A stretch of DNA of 64,000 nt from Fragilaria crotonensis (GCA_022925895.1 JAKSYS010000055.1:91168-155167), one strand, 5' to 3'; shown: positions 46,435-57,608, numbered from the stretch's first letter. A program made the numbers and translations. The notes: generated by a model from the sequence alone, not told the origin.

Positions 46435-49400
46435 TTATGACCCGACGGAACCTGTGACGGTTTCGACGGCCGATTGCAAACTGGCTCCTTCTTTATTCGT
46501 CGCCTCCCTTATTTCAGATGGCTTTGATCCAACAGCAGCGGCGTCGATTTCCTCCATCAACTTCAGACAGTCTCGTTCCTCTTGCGATGCCTCCCTTATT
46601 TTTCGTCGCTCCTCCCGGGACAACGGCTTGTCGACCATTTCCCCAAGTCGGTGGTATCGCTTGCGAGAAAAGTTGACAGAGTCTCGAAATTCCTTGCCAT
46701 TGGCTGCAGCGGCATATGTGCAGTAAACGATCGGGCGGCAGACGTCGCTCGTATTCGGCAGACCTCGATGGCCTAAACGGTAATCAAAGATTATGGGTGT
46801 ACCGGCAGTAACCTGCGGCGTCACAACCTTGCTTCTGTCGTAGTCATCGTAGTCGAGAATGTGCGATCCCAAGACGAACTCAGTGGGACCATTGCGAACA
46901 CTTAAGTCGACGAGGGGGACAAATACATTGATAGCATGACAGGGGCGTTGACACAAAGTCGTGAGATGCGGGCCGTCTTGGTGGTATTCTTGAGCATCGG
47001 CTCCCGGGTTTGATAAGAACACGCCCTTGTGAATGAGCACGACATCCTCCCCCAGAATCTGCTTCACGACACCCATCCACGGAGTTTTTGCAAAATCAGT
47101 TAGGAACTGAAATCGAGGTTCATCAAACGCCGGGAGTTCCATATCAAAGCGACCCCGTCCTCGCTCCCTAAGTAAATCAAACCCATCAGCAAGTTCCGCA
47201 AATAACGCTCTGGCCTTCACCGTGTACATGACTTTGTCAAAGTGATCTATAGCAGCTTCGTAACACATCCGTATCTGTTCGTGAGGAAGCCTCCAATGTT
47301 CGGAATGAGTTATCTGTACGGGTTGACAATCCGTGCGCTTTCGCTTCGGAACAGTCTTCGTCTCATTTGAGTGGACTTCCAAAGGAGTTATTTCTTCCGC
47401 TGCAGCTTTCATCTTCTCGTCTATCTGCAGTTCCAATTCACTCTTCTGAACCACCGGAATCGCCCAAACACTACGTACGTGCGCCGTCTTTTCCTTCCTT
47501 GCCTTCTTTTCGTTTTCTACCTCGAAGACGCGCTTTACTTTCAAGGGTCTGCCGCTGCGCCTCAAGTGTGCCTGTGACTGGGACTCGCCAGAAGCTTTTG
47601 ACTCAACTAAACCGTCGTTGATATAATTCTCGGCTGCACTTCTATGTGCGTCAGTAGTCTTCTCATCATCGACGGCTTTCACTGCGAACGGTACGGACTC
47701 CTCGGGACAATTCCTGGGTTGCGGGAAACAACCATCGCCACTGCTTCCCTCTACCTCTTCCTCAGAGTCTCCAGGTGAAACCACAACCGCTTTAGCAACC
47801 TCGAAGCATTCGGCGGCGGCCTTCTCTTCCCATTCTTTCTTGACGACACTGTCCAACTGATCCCAAATCTGACGAAGGTCGGCAGACGAAGAATCCAAAC
47901 GTGTCAGGGCTCCCCCTTGCAAAGTACCTGCAAGGTCGCGCTGAATGATGCCATCAAAATGATCTCGTTTGTAAACATCAAACCCAGTGATAGGACGGGA
48001 GGCACCAGATGCTTGCTTATGAATATCTTGTTCAGTCACGCACAGCGCCCTAGCGTCACGATGATAGATGCCCAGGTTTGCATCAATTGGATCTTGCTGC
48101 AGAGTTTCTTTTTCATCCTTTTTAGTCGATACAGCCAATAACAAGCCGCTCCTTTCCTTTCCGACTAGAAGGTCTTTCCAGAGCTGCTTCTCCTGTTTGG
48201 TCATATTGTTTTTCCAAATTTCTCGCAATTCACGATCAGCGTCAGTTACAGTAAACTGTGCGTTGTCAAGAATTCTCAGCAACTTTTCTTGCATATCTTC
48301 CCGATAACTGCTTCGCTGAGTCTTTAGGAACAGCTGCAATGCACTCTTGGGAGCACTGGGAGCAGGCTTTGGTTTAATGATTTTCTGCTCATCTACAAGT
48401 TTCCGTTTCTTAGCTTGGCGCTCGATTTCAATTGCCCGATCGTTCTGCCATGACTCTTCTTGCCCAACCACCCAAATTCCATCCCTTAGAAATCTCCACT
48501 TGCCAGCCTTGAGGGCCTCTTGTTTTGTTGGCTTACGTGGTAGCAACTTTTGACCGCGAGCACCATACCCGAACACGATCTTGTCCACAAAGAGCTGCTG
48601 TTCTGTCAACTTTTTTGCTTCTTCTTCGGCAGACTTCCGGGACGAGAATCTGTCATGATTCGGGGACAACCACTTCAATGTCATTAGCGGGATTTTATGT
48701 TCTCTGTCATTCCAAGCAATCCGTGAGATGATAGATTCGGCACGTTCACATAAATCAGTCGTTGAATTGTAAAAGCCTTCTTCGCTCTCTTCTTCCAGTT
48801 TCGCCATTCCACGGGTCTCCATGGGGGCAGGCACTTTTTCGAGGAAATGCGGCAGGACAGCCAACTCTAGCTTTCCTCGAAACCATCGAAAGAGTGGGGG
48901 TTTCTGGATTGTGTTTGGTTCCGTTAGGCGGCAAAACACTTGCCACGGTCTACCTCCATATGTTGGCAAGATTTGTCGCTCTTTGGTTTCGATTGCCCTA
49001 GCGGCATCCTCATAACAACTCTCCCTTATTTGCTTTGAAGGAATTCGAACAAGCTGTTTCTTCTTCGCCTTGGGAACATCCCCAGTTTTCTGGGCGTTCT
49101 TGATTTCCGTCAGAGTTACAGTTGAAATCCATACCTTCTCTCCGGTCTCTGGGGACACTTTAAAGACTGGTTTTGGTGGTGCCTTCATAGGTATAACAGA
49201 AGCATCAGGGTTTCGTATTGCGCAGTCCAATGGCGATGATCACGAGAGAGTTACAATACTGAGATTCGGAATGAAATTGACATCCGCACGCGACGCAACC
49301 AAAGTTCAACGACGGAAATGAACATCAATGGACTGCAATCAGGATTTTTGAATTTTTATCATTATACCGCGAGCGGCTGAATCGCCTGCTATTTACGATT

Positions 49401-49485
49401 TGCGATTCAGGCATTGACAACAGTTTCTTACCTTCGAGCGAGCTACAGCCTTGTCCTTCTCCTTCGCTTTGCTTCCGTTCGGCAT
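46435..49485 (-). CDS. HMG-box / PhyH-type 2-oxoglutarate dioxygenase fusion protein
   Basis: The proposed model has exon 1 at 49485-49432 (18 codons, MPNGSKAKEKDKAVARSK) and an intron at 49431-49183 (GTAAGA...ATGAAG), then exon 2 to TAA at 46435, giving about 933 aa. If the intron is wrong, translation could start at ATG 49188 (917 aa). An N-terminal region has WISTVTLTEI and later KWRFLRDGIWVVGQEESW. Two HMG-box-like regions follow at about residues 295-360 (PKSALQLFL...EIWKNNMTKQEKQLW) and 412-470 (PITGFDVYKRDHF...IWDQL...KEWEEKA). An acidic linker comes next, and a phytanoyl-CoA dioxygenase-like domain at about 655-840. It has YHQDGPHL (HxD iron ligands), GPTEFVLGSH, a distal LGHRGLPN histidine and RPIVYCTYA (2-oxoglutarate-binding Arg). 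All iron ligands are present. A DNA- or chromatin-directed hydroxylase/demethylase is inferred from architecture alone. Confidence 0.8.
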
Positions 49486-50438
49486 CCTTCTCTCGCTGCT
49501 GCTGCTACCACCAGGTAGTGTGTGTGATGCTTCGGAGTACTTGTGTAAGACTTGGTTGTTGGTTGTTGCTTAATGCAAAATGAGAATTGATATGTTGACG
49601 GTTGACCGGTGTATGAATATCTGGTACAGTATGTACATAAAGCCTATGATATATACAGATATACATGATACTGCAGTATGTCATAGATATGATACATGTC
49701 GTGTGTCGTGTATAGATCAACCGGGAGTAGTGGGTCTACTCCCAGTATGGAGTATCATGTGGAGCATGGAGTGCTCAGTGCTCAGTATGCATACTAGTAG
49801 TAGTACTACATGTATCTATCCAGAGTAACAGTACCCGTAGTCAGTTGTCGCATTACTCCAGTATTGCGGTTCCTTACGTTAAGAAATACCGGTACTGTAG
49901 TACAGTACCAGTCAGTCGTAAGCCTTTAGTACCGCTGGTACTACTACCTAGAGTGCAATCTACTACTACTACATAGAGCAGCGTAATCGGTACTCGCCGG
50001 AGCCCCAAGCCCCAGTGGCGTACTTGTAGATAGCTGGTTGAGTGTTCTGAGTTCTGAGCGATTTAGCGAGAGTCTGAATAGCAATCACGACATCACAACC
50101 TTTGCGTGATATGATTTCACATTTCGTGTCCAACGCGAGCATGCCATGCAACGACCATATCCGCTGGTGGTTGGAACTGACTCTGATGTTCCGCCTTCAA
50201 ACTGACAAAACTCCCTCAGATGTACATGGACATCCAGCTCGAAGCACATCGTGAAACTTTGCACATTTCAACATCGCTGGTAAAACAGGTACTACCTAGG
50301 TAAGTGTGCTTCGAAGCATTAGTGAAAAATACTGCGCACTCAAGATAAGTTTTTCAACAGCAGTAGTTTAACATGTAGGCACGGCCCAAAGACAGATGTG
50401 CAATAGTCATTGTGGGCATGAGCGAGTGCATCTAAGGC
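49486..50438. other. intergenic, strongly GTAC-rich
   Basis: The promoter of the HMG/PhyH gene should lie in the first 100-200 bases. 49600-49980 is crowded with GTACT, AGTACT and ACCGGTACT-like words plus ATATAC repeats. No coding sequence is supported. Confidence 0.5.
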
Positions 50439-50798
50439 CTATGCGCAGCAGAGCAATCCAGTTGTGGGCTCAACTTCTTCCTTGACCTCCTTCGTTTCCT
50501 CAACCTCTGTCGTGGTCGCTTCCTCTTTCTTGCCATCGAGGTCCGCAAGAATATCAGTTGCCTGAGTAGGAGCCGATTCTTCAGGGGCAGCTTCGCGATC
50601 TGCCTCCTCTTCAACAGGAAGTGTCTCTTCCTCGACAGCAGTCTCGGCAACAGCTGGAGCATCTGTTGCATCCTCAGCTACAACTGGCAACACTTCCTCC
50701 ACCGGAGCAGCGACCTCCTCAACCTTGCCAGCCTCTCTGGCGGTGGTGGCGGCGGCCGCCTCCTGCTTCTGAGCCCTTCTCTTGGCCAAGTGGGACAT
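50439..50798 (-). CDS. small acidic Ala/Glu-rich protein of unknown function
   Basis: 119 aa from the ATG at 50798. It starts with a basic helix MSHLAKRRAQKQEAAAA, then becomes strongly acidic with alternating Glu, Ala, Val, Thr and Pro (repeated EE-x-LPV-x-E and EVEE/EVKEE patterns). It ends in TTGLLCCA, two cysteines next to the C-terminus that could be lipidated, although this is not a canonical CaaX box. Composition is too regular to be random, and the opposite strand gives no better frame. No domain is recognised. Function unknown. Confidence 0.55.
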   Translation of the reverse strand: MSHLAKRRAQKQEAAAATTAREAGKVEEVAAPVEEVLPVVAEDATDAPAVAETAVEEETLPVEEEADREAAPEESAPTQATDILADLDGKKEEATTTEVEETKEVKEEVEPTTGLLCCA

Positions 50799-51654
50799 GA
50801 TCCTGATCCATTTCACGACGTTGGTGAGTATCGTTGTTCTGCATCAGACACGACGACGTCGATTTCAAGAGATACACTTACTTTTTGACAACCATTTTGC
50901 TAAGCTGTTTTTTGAAGTTTGGATTGGTTGCGCTGTTGACCTGGTTGGTCGTAACTTTTTGTGAGTGAAGGGCATCGACATGAAACATGAACTTGCGTGT
51001 TCGCTGATATCGGTTGGCAGAAACCAATGGTTTTCGCCCGTTGTGTGTGTAACTCTAAATGTTGACCTATTAATATGTATCCATATATATATGTTGATTA
51101 TTCGCTAAATGACATCGATGTCGTCTGCATCCCTTTGGTGTTCCTTCGACTTCCGAGGGGCAAACAACGTGTGAGTGGAAAGCAAGTTTATACACATCTT
51201 GCATAGTCATGTACGTAGTATTTGCATACTCACGAGGAATCTTCGTCGTTGCTTATTATGAGATTGTTTGGACAGTTTGTATTGCATCGGCGATCATACT
51301 CTACTCGGAGTCTAGATTGCTACAGACTACCTGTACCGGTAGTCGTGTACAGAGTACAGAGTCCTCCGATAGTCTGTACTCCGTACAGACGATCCCAATA
51401 GCGTGAATTTAACGCCTCCGGAATTTTCTCCAAGGACGGAATCTGGACGGCATCTTGTGTATACTATGCCGTTTTGTATCGAGAAAATCTGGCACTCAAC
51501 CGAACGTCATGCATCATGCATCAGACGCGATCATAACCAATACGACGTGTATACATACATAATTCATGTTCAGTTTTTCTGTCACACCAAAAATGTACGA
51601 AATCACGGAAGATAAAGGTCCATTTTGGAAATTTCATGCAGAATTACGCTCCAT
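50799..51654. other. intergenic between the acidic protein gene and the hexamer array
   Basis: Only short incidental frames. 51290-51380 is GTAC-rich. No gene or RNA is recognised. Confidence 0.45.
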
Positions 51655-51864
51655 CTTGTACTTGTACTTGTACTTGTACTTGTACTTGTACTTGTACTTG
51701 TACTTGTACTTGTACTTGTACTTGTACTTGTACTTGTACTTGTACTTGTACTTGTACTTGTACTTGTACTTGTACTTGTACTTGTACTTGTACTTGTACT
51801 TGTACTTGTACTTGTACTTGTACTTGTACTTGTACTTGTACTTGTACTTGTACTTGTACTTGTA
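51655..51864. repeat. perfect (CTTGTA)35 hexanucleotide array
   Basis: 210 bases made of 35 uninterrupted copies of CTTGTA. Because six is divisible by three, all frames stay open and give dipeptide runs (LV, TC, YL on plus; QV, YK on minus). These are not genes. The purity implies recent expansion or slippage. It abuts the left end of the PIF/Harbinger element by about 50 bases. Confidence 0.95.
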
Positions 51865-52043
51865 CTGCATAATGCATATAATGCATAATCGCATGTAGAC
51901 CACTCTCAGATCCGAGGGTCTGAGAGCATGCCCACCGGTGACGCTATTTTCTGATTTCGGTCAGATCTGACCGAAAAAATGTAAAATTATAACCACCGGT
52001 TGGGCCCGATACGCTACATTGTAACTTTTGCGACGCAATTTTC

Positions 52044-52097
52044 TGACCAAACGCTATTCCAACGTCCACATGTAGACGTTGGAATAGCGTTTGGTCA
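52044..52097. repeat. perfect 23-bp hairpin near the left end of the PIF element
   Basis: TGACCAAACGCTATTCCAAC plus three more bases (52044-52066) is followed by an 8-base spacer and its exact reverse complement (52075-52097). Each arm contains the CGCTATT word that also ends both terminal inverted repeats. It may be a transposase-binding site or a nested fold-back. Confidence 0.85.
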
Positions 52098-52251
52098 CCA
52101 AATGTCAGATTGTAGCGTGTCGAAATATGTCCTATTCGATCAGTTCGATTGCAGGATCTTCTTCTATTTGATCAGTTCGATTGACTTGCTTCCATCGATC
52201 GTGCACCATATCTTGGAAAGGATTCACAAACGAAAACCAACACCAATCAAC

Positions 52252-53609
52252 ATGGATGTTCTCTTCCTCTTGTTGGACGACAATGCCGACATCATCGATA
52301 TTGCGACAACCCTCATTCTTGCTGACGACGAGGAATTCCAGGATGATGAAGTGGTTCACCATGTGGTGGAAGAGGAACCACCACCTGCTGTGGGGTGGTT
52401 CTCGTCCTGGAAAGGCACCAAACCTTGAACGTCATCGTGTCAGGTACTCACACTTGTTATACAATGATTTTGGGGCCCAACTCCGGTGTATGATGACTTG
52501 TACTTCAAGAAGTTTTCAAGCTCCCAAAGGGCCTGTTTGACAACATTGTTGAGGAGCTCTCAATCGTGATCCCTATTTTCTACAGAAGCAAGATGCTGCC
52601 GGAAAACTTGGTCTTTCTACTCTACAGAAGGTTTGTTCTGCAGTCCGTCTTCTGACATCAGGCGTGTCGCCCATGGAACATGACGACAAGTATCGCATGG
52701 CAGCGTCGACAGGTATGCAATGCTTGAAACGTTTCTGTCATGCAATAATTGCCGTCTACGGTGAAGAAGCACTTCGTTACCCGACAATTGACGACCTCAA
52801 CAGACTTCTTGACGAGGGTAAAGCAGCAGGATTCCCAGGGTGCATTGGGTCAATTGACTGCATGCACTGGGAGTGGAAGAATTGCCCTTCTTCTTGGAAG
52901 GGTATGTTTCAGGGTAAGAGTGGCGTGCCAACCGTCATTTTGGAGGCAATTGCTGACCAGAGTACCAGGTTCTGGCATTTCAACTTCGGATCACCGGGAA
53001 GTCTGAATGACATCTGTGTTTTGGATCGGTCGCCTCTTTTTCAATGCCGTTCAGGGGAAGCTCAAGGGTTGATTTTACAGTGAATGGTAACGAACACTCG
53101 GTAGCATACTGGTTGGCGGATGGTATCTACCCAAACTATGCGTGTTTCGTGAAGACCATTCCGAATGCGACGACTGCAATGCAGAAATTTTCGTGACGGC
53201 TCAAGAGGCCAAACGTAAGGACATTGAGCGTGCCTTTGGGATATTGCAGGCTCGCTTCCACATATTGTCGTGTCCGTGTCGTTTGTGGAACCGTCGCGCA
53301 ATGGACACTGTGATGCGGACGTGTGTTATTTTGCATAATTTAATTATCGACTACTCACGTGAGCACAACATCGACGGTGATTACCTCAATGATGACGCAA
53401 ACTACGATCCAATGCATCACTTTGTTGTCGTACCTCGTGATCCGGGGCAAACAATTGACCAGAGAGAAGAGTTGGTGACAAACATGCAAAGTGTTGCGAG
53501 TCACAATTTACTTCAACATGACTTGATGGTCGAGATGTGGGAGAACTGGAACGACGAGCATGGCGGCGGCGAAGATACCGATGATGACAATATGGTGGAC
53601 AACAATTAA
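52252..53609 (+). pseudogene. PIF/Harbinger transposase, frameshifted
   Basis: A start at 52252 (MDVLFLLLDD) opens an acidic N-terminal region. GSRPGKAPNLERHR and a helix-turn-helix-like stretch follow after a frame change near 52400. The DDE domain (plant-transposon/HARBI1 type) is clear. GSIDCMHWEWKNCP carries the first Asp near 52855, FGSPGSLNDICVLD the second near 53000, and KDIERAFGILQARF the Glu near 53220, followed by RRAMDTVMRTCVILHNLII. Frames change near 52400, 52475, 52530, 52655 and about 53085. The protein cannot be made from this copy, although each catalytic residue survives. Confidence 0.85.
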
Positions 53610-53753
53610 ATGAATGTTCTTCTTTACTAGTTACTATTGACATAAAGTTAACTCCGAATTAGTATGTCGCGACAAATACCTTGTTGTTCTTGTTGTTGTC
53701 GTTGTCGTCGTTGCCGTGGTACTTTCATAGTGTTGTCACGACGTCATGGCTAC

Positions 53754-55064
53754 CTACTCCAACATGGTCAACTGACTGTCAACCACATCCTGAACGTTCT
53801 GGTTTCTCTGCAGAGCAAGGACAAGGCGCTGAGTTGGAGGAAGCGACTCCTCCTGACTCAAATCGATCGGTGGTGCGCACCGGCCCATCCAATTGTCAAG
53901 GACTTTGTCCCTGACAAAACCTCCAGGGACATAAAGACCTTGAGCGTCGATATAACTGCTGCCGTCGTCGTCGTCATCGACATTGCTTTCGTCGTCAACA
54001 TCGTCATTGGAAGCAGCAGGGGATTTGTCAGTAGTAGGGGACGAGTCATTGGAAGCAGGGGAGGAGTCGTCAGTACTAGTAGGGGAGTCAGCTGGAACGA
54101 CTTGACCCTCGTCTAAGACCGCAGCACCACCTGCCGTAGTACCAGTCGTAGTACCAGTGTACTTTTCAAGGTACTTCTTCCTCATTTCAGCAAAAAATGC
54201 ATCAGCCTCAGCTGTGTGCGGAAACCTCTCGAAGAGCTTGTAAGCAAACTCTTGCTCGACAAGGTCGTTCTTCTTCTTTGCGGTCTCTGCAAGAACAGCA
54301 ATGGAATTGTTTCGGTGAGTAGTAGCAGCATCAAGAACCGCATTATTCTTCGACACTTCTGCGTCCGATTTCTGCTTCTTGCTGGTGATGTTCTTATTGC
54401 CGTACGCGACAGCCTTCGTCTTCTTTTTCCCCATTGTGGGGCGTGGTGTACACATACCTACACCAGCAGGAATAAATCGTTGCACAGGCGCTGCAGAAAC
54501 AGCCGTAGCACGTCTACCAGCTTCTTCACTCTTGTCAGTTCCAGCACAAGCACCAGCATTGTCGTCGTTGTTGTCGTCATCGCAAAAGAACAAGGCTCGC
54601 TGAACCCTAGAATCCATGACATCGGAGGGAATCTGGAACTTTACAAGATTCTCCTTGAGGACGGTCCAAACGTCTTCAAACTTAAAAGGCTTGAGGTACT
54701 TGCAAACATACCTCCTCTTCGCATCGTTGTAGTAATCCTGAAGGGACCATCCGCTATGATACTCCCGAAAGGTACTAGTCAACATACCAATGTACTTGTT
54801 GACGTCCGTTTGGAGGTATCGGTTGAATCTGTTCTGAAGGGAGACAGCAGTGCGTCCAGCACTCCCACCTTTCTCGATATATCCATCCCTGATCTTCCCC
54901 CAAAAGGTAGCTCCATTCTGATCAGTACCCACAGCGGCATCGACAGTCACTGCGGCATACGCCTCAGCAAGCCACAAATCTTCTTCAGCCCTGAAGTTCG
55001 GCATGCATTTTGCACGCAAACCAGGTAGCCCATCGTCTTCTCCTGCTCCTGTAGTGGTACTCAT
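53754..55064 (-). CDS. Myb/SANT-like partner protein of the PIF/Harbinger element
   Basis: 436 aa, intact. An N-terminal trihelix/SANT-like region at about residues 22-110 has RAEEDLWLAEAYAAVT, the motif FWGKIRDGYIEKG and SLQNRFNRYLQ, typical of Myb-like DNA-binding proteins (NAM-associated type) that accompany Harbinger transposases. Further on are DYYNDAKRRYVC, a basic stretch GKKKTKAVAYG...SKKQKS, a coiled coil around residues 245-310, and a Ser/Thr/Asp-rich acidic tail. In characterised relatives the partner binds the terminal repeats and helps the transposase enter the nucleus. It lies convergent to the transposase inside the same inverted repeats, so a trans-acting role on related copies is possible. 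Confidence 0.8.
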   Translation of the reverse strand: MSTTTGAGEDDGLPGLRAKCMPNFRAEEDLWLAEAYAAVTVDAAVGTDQNGATFWGKIRDGYIEKGGSAGRTAVSLQNRFNRYLQTDVNKYIGMLTSTFREYHSGWSLQDYYNDAKRRYVCKYLKPFKFEDVWTVLKENLVKFQIPSDVMDSRVQRALFFCDDDNNDDNAGACAGTDKSEEAGRRATAVSAAPVQRFIPAGVGMCTPRPTMGKKKTKAVAYGNKNITSKKQKSDAEVSKNNAVLDAATTHRNNSIAVLAETAKKKNDLVEQEFAYKLFERFPHTAEADAFFAEMRKKYLEKYTGTTTGTTAGGAAVLDEGQVVPADSPTSTDDSSPASNDSSPTTDKSPAASNDDVDDESNVDDDDDGSSYIDAQGLYVPGGFVRDKVLDNWMGRCAPPIDLSQEESLPPTQRLVLALQRNQNVQDVVDSQLTMLE

Positions 55065-55365
55065 GATAACAAGTGCGAGACAGGATATGACAAGAGAGGA
55101 CAGTGCCGAGACAGTTCCGACAAAGATCGGAGTGAAGTATGGATCATACGAATCATACGTCGTAATAAATGGCGCGGATCCGATCTTTGTAATTTTGGGC
55201 GCGGGTCCGCGCCAGTTTTTGAATCTGACGAAAAAATAGCGTTACGGGTGTGGGATACGACCCACACAGGACATTTCCGAAATGTCCAAAATAGGTTTCT
55301 AAAGACACCTTAAGTTTCTAAAGACGCTACAAAATAGCGCTACCGGTGCGCATGCTCTGAGCCCC

Positions 55366-56956
55366 CAGCCCCCAGCCCCCAGTCCTCAGTCGTGATTCTG
55401 GAACTATGTGTACAGTGCAAGTACATAGTCGCTCAAATTCGACTTACCGTAGTACAAGGTACTCGAATTACGAATCGTACTACACAGTACCTTGTATTAC
55501 AATACAAGTACAAGGTACGATACCAGGTACCACTGTATAGTACTAAACTGTACGAGTACTACCGGTAGTTCTGCAATACTCCGACTACCGGAACATGCGG
55601 CATTCCTTCTTAACCTTAGTCGGCAGCCAGTTCGGGGGTTGTTGGAAGCATAGAATGGCTACTACAATGTTATTTCATAACGTCTTGGCAGTCGTCTTCC
55701 GTACCCAGAATCCCATCGAGCTTGCCAGTCACACCCCAACAATGTTCTGAGAGACAAAAATCTTCAACACGCTTCCATCGAAGAGGACGATTTGCAAATC
55801 TTCTTTGGATGAAGAAGAAAGTTGAAGAAGGTTTTGGAGTGACACATGAAAAATTCTACATTGCTTCAGTGTGCAACATGTACCAGACCAGACTTTTCTG
55901 TGAACGGCTTCTTTGATTACTTAAGTAGAAAACGACGTCCAACGAAGAAGGTTGCTTCACACGAAGAAGATTTGGAAGACGGCTTCTTCGGGCAAAGAAG
56001 GTCCTTTCAACTTTCTATGTTCATAAGAAGGTTTCAGACACACTCAAGCCAAGCTCACGAGCACGAGTCTGACTTCTTCGGTATGCTTAAAAACATTTTG
56101 CCGTTGTTGATCTTTGGTTTTAAAAATAGTTAAAGGCAAAAAGACGGTTATTCTTTCCGCTTTGAGAAGAATTTCCGCATGTCCCCGATATGTTACTACT
56201 ATATGGCTGGCCGCAGAGAAAAAGTATGTCATACTTTGGTAGCCACTGTGGAACTCCGATGAAATTGACAATTAATCGAAGAGAACTCCTTGAGTATCGA
56301 TCTAAACTCTTAACAACTACATAGTGATTTGTACGCAGACAAACTTGAATAAATGCCGATGAATGAAAATGCGCATTAACAATGACAAGTCAACTCCAAT
56401 GATGTTCATCATGCCTCCATGCGCCACCTTGCAGTTGAAATCAAATTCACAATGTTAAATCCTGATATCTTTTGATAGGCTTGTAAACCGCAACTGGACT
56501 GAGTTTGGAACAATCATGTTTTATTTGGATATCAACATGCTCAGTGTTGACAGCATGGGGTATTGTTGAGCTTGAGGAATGTTTAGGTAACAGATGGCAG
56601 AGAAGTGCTTTTGCTGCCTTGGAAGATTTTGATCCCGCTCATCATGATGCTCATGGTCCATTTGAGACCTTAGGCCACATGGGAGGTGGTCCTGATCAAA
56701 AGAAAATCAATTGTGAAGGTCAACACCAATGGAGCACAATCTTCAACGCGATGAAAGGATCAAAGTGGAAAAACCAAATAAATATCATACTAGTTGGCCT
56801 ACCTAATCAACCCAAAATCCTTTTTTGTGCATCCAGGCATACTACTGTATGAGTCACGAGTACGCCAATGTCCGTTATCATGGACAATGCCTTTTTTAGT
56901 TAGAGGCAGCGGGCAGGGTGTGTCGAAATTGTACTCGGACGAGTACTACACCAGTA
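55366..56956. other. intergenic with C-rich and GTAC-rich blocks
   Basis: A short CCCCCAG tandem follows the transposon (55361-55385). 55420-55590 is GTAC-rich. 55740-56030 is rich in GAAGAAGG/CTTCTTC words. An open frame at 56505-56852 shows no recognised domain. No gene is supported. Confidence 0.45.
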
Positions 56957-56964
56957 CAATGTAC

Positions 56965-57608
56965 CAAGGGTGGCAAAAACCTAATTTTTATTTTTTCAAT
57001 TTTAGGTTTAGGTTTAAACCTAGTTAAACCTAGTTAAACCTAAATTCCAAACCTAATCTACCGGCCACTGTACCCGATGTACTATACTACTATGTAAAGG
57101 TGCACTGGGAAGAGTCTCAAGTCTCACCTCTCGCACAGTCTATCTACCGGTAGCTGTAACAGTTGCCTGGTACAGCTAATCCATCATTATGCCTTACCCA
57201 GCACTACCAATCTGATGGCTTGATCCTCCTCTGCTGCTCATGAGTAGTACACCCTGCTGTCAGCACCAGATTCCTCAAACATACAATCTTCAAATGCAGC
57301 ATGGTTGGACTTTATGCAGACCACCTTCTCCACAGTCATCATGGCAACCAAGGCATTCCTCAACTTTGTTTGGACCTCATTCTTTTATCTTCCTTGCCGA
57401 TTGTCATGGCTGCTAGTTCGCTTATGTTACTCGCTCATTCGCTGTAACCAAACCCGTAAAGACTTAAAGTAACTCGTAACTCATAACCCGTAACCCTAAA
57501 CCCTTGAGTTAAACCAAAAACCTAAATTATTCGTCTCAAATGAAATCTAGGTTTTAGGTTCAAACCTAGTTAAACCTAGTTGAGTTAAACCTAGCGTTGC
57601 CACCCTTG
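56965..57608. mobile_element. 644-bp non-autonomous hAT-like element with 8-bp target duplication
   Basis: CAATGTAC stands at 56957-56964 and again at 57609-57616, a perfect 8-bp duplication. The element begins CAAGGGTGGCAA and ends TTGCCACCCTTG, a perfect 12-bp inverted pair. Sub-terminal regions repeat AAACCTAGTTAAACCTAG and its complement. No transposase frame is present. Ends and target length fit the hAT superfamily. Confidence 0.85.

Larger units (their letters stand above)
51916..55365. mobile_element. PIF/Harbinger-type DNA transposon with two convergent genes
   Basis: Terminal inverted repeats of 35 bp lie at 51916-51950 (GGGTCTGAGAGCATGCCCAC...) and 55331-55365 (reverse complement GGGGCTCAGAGCATGCGCAC...), both running into ACCGG and CGCTATTTT. 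Inside are a Harbinger-type DDE transposase on the plus strand and a Myb/SANT-like gene on the minus strand, the standard two-gene layout of this superfamily. Sub-terminal regions repeat the word TAGCG/CGCTA several times. A 3-bp TWA target duplication could not be confirmed. The transposase is broken, the Myb-like gene is intact. Confidence 0.85.

Noticed and set aside
51655-51864. Long open frames of dipeptide repeats across the hexamer array
   Set aside because: A 6-bp repeat stays open in every frame. There is no start context, domain or extension into unique sequence.
51655-51864. Tandem array looking like a CRISPR
   Set aside because: The units are contiguous with no spacers, and the genome is eukaryotic.
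53664-55028. Plus-strand frames of 150 and 270 codons opposite the Myb-like gene
   Set aside because: They are Val/Ser/Leu low-complexity antisense readings of the acidic coding strand, without a domain.
57000-57060. GTTTAGGTTTA words resembling interstitial telomere repeats
   Set aside because: The repeats are irregular, lie inside the hAT-like MITE and occur in inverted form at its other end.
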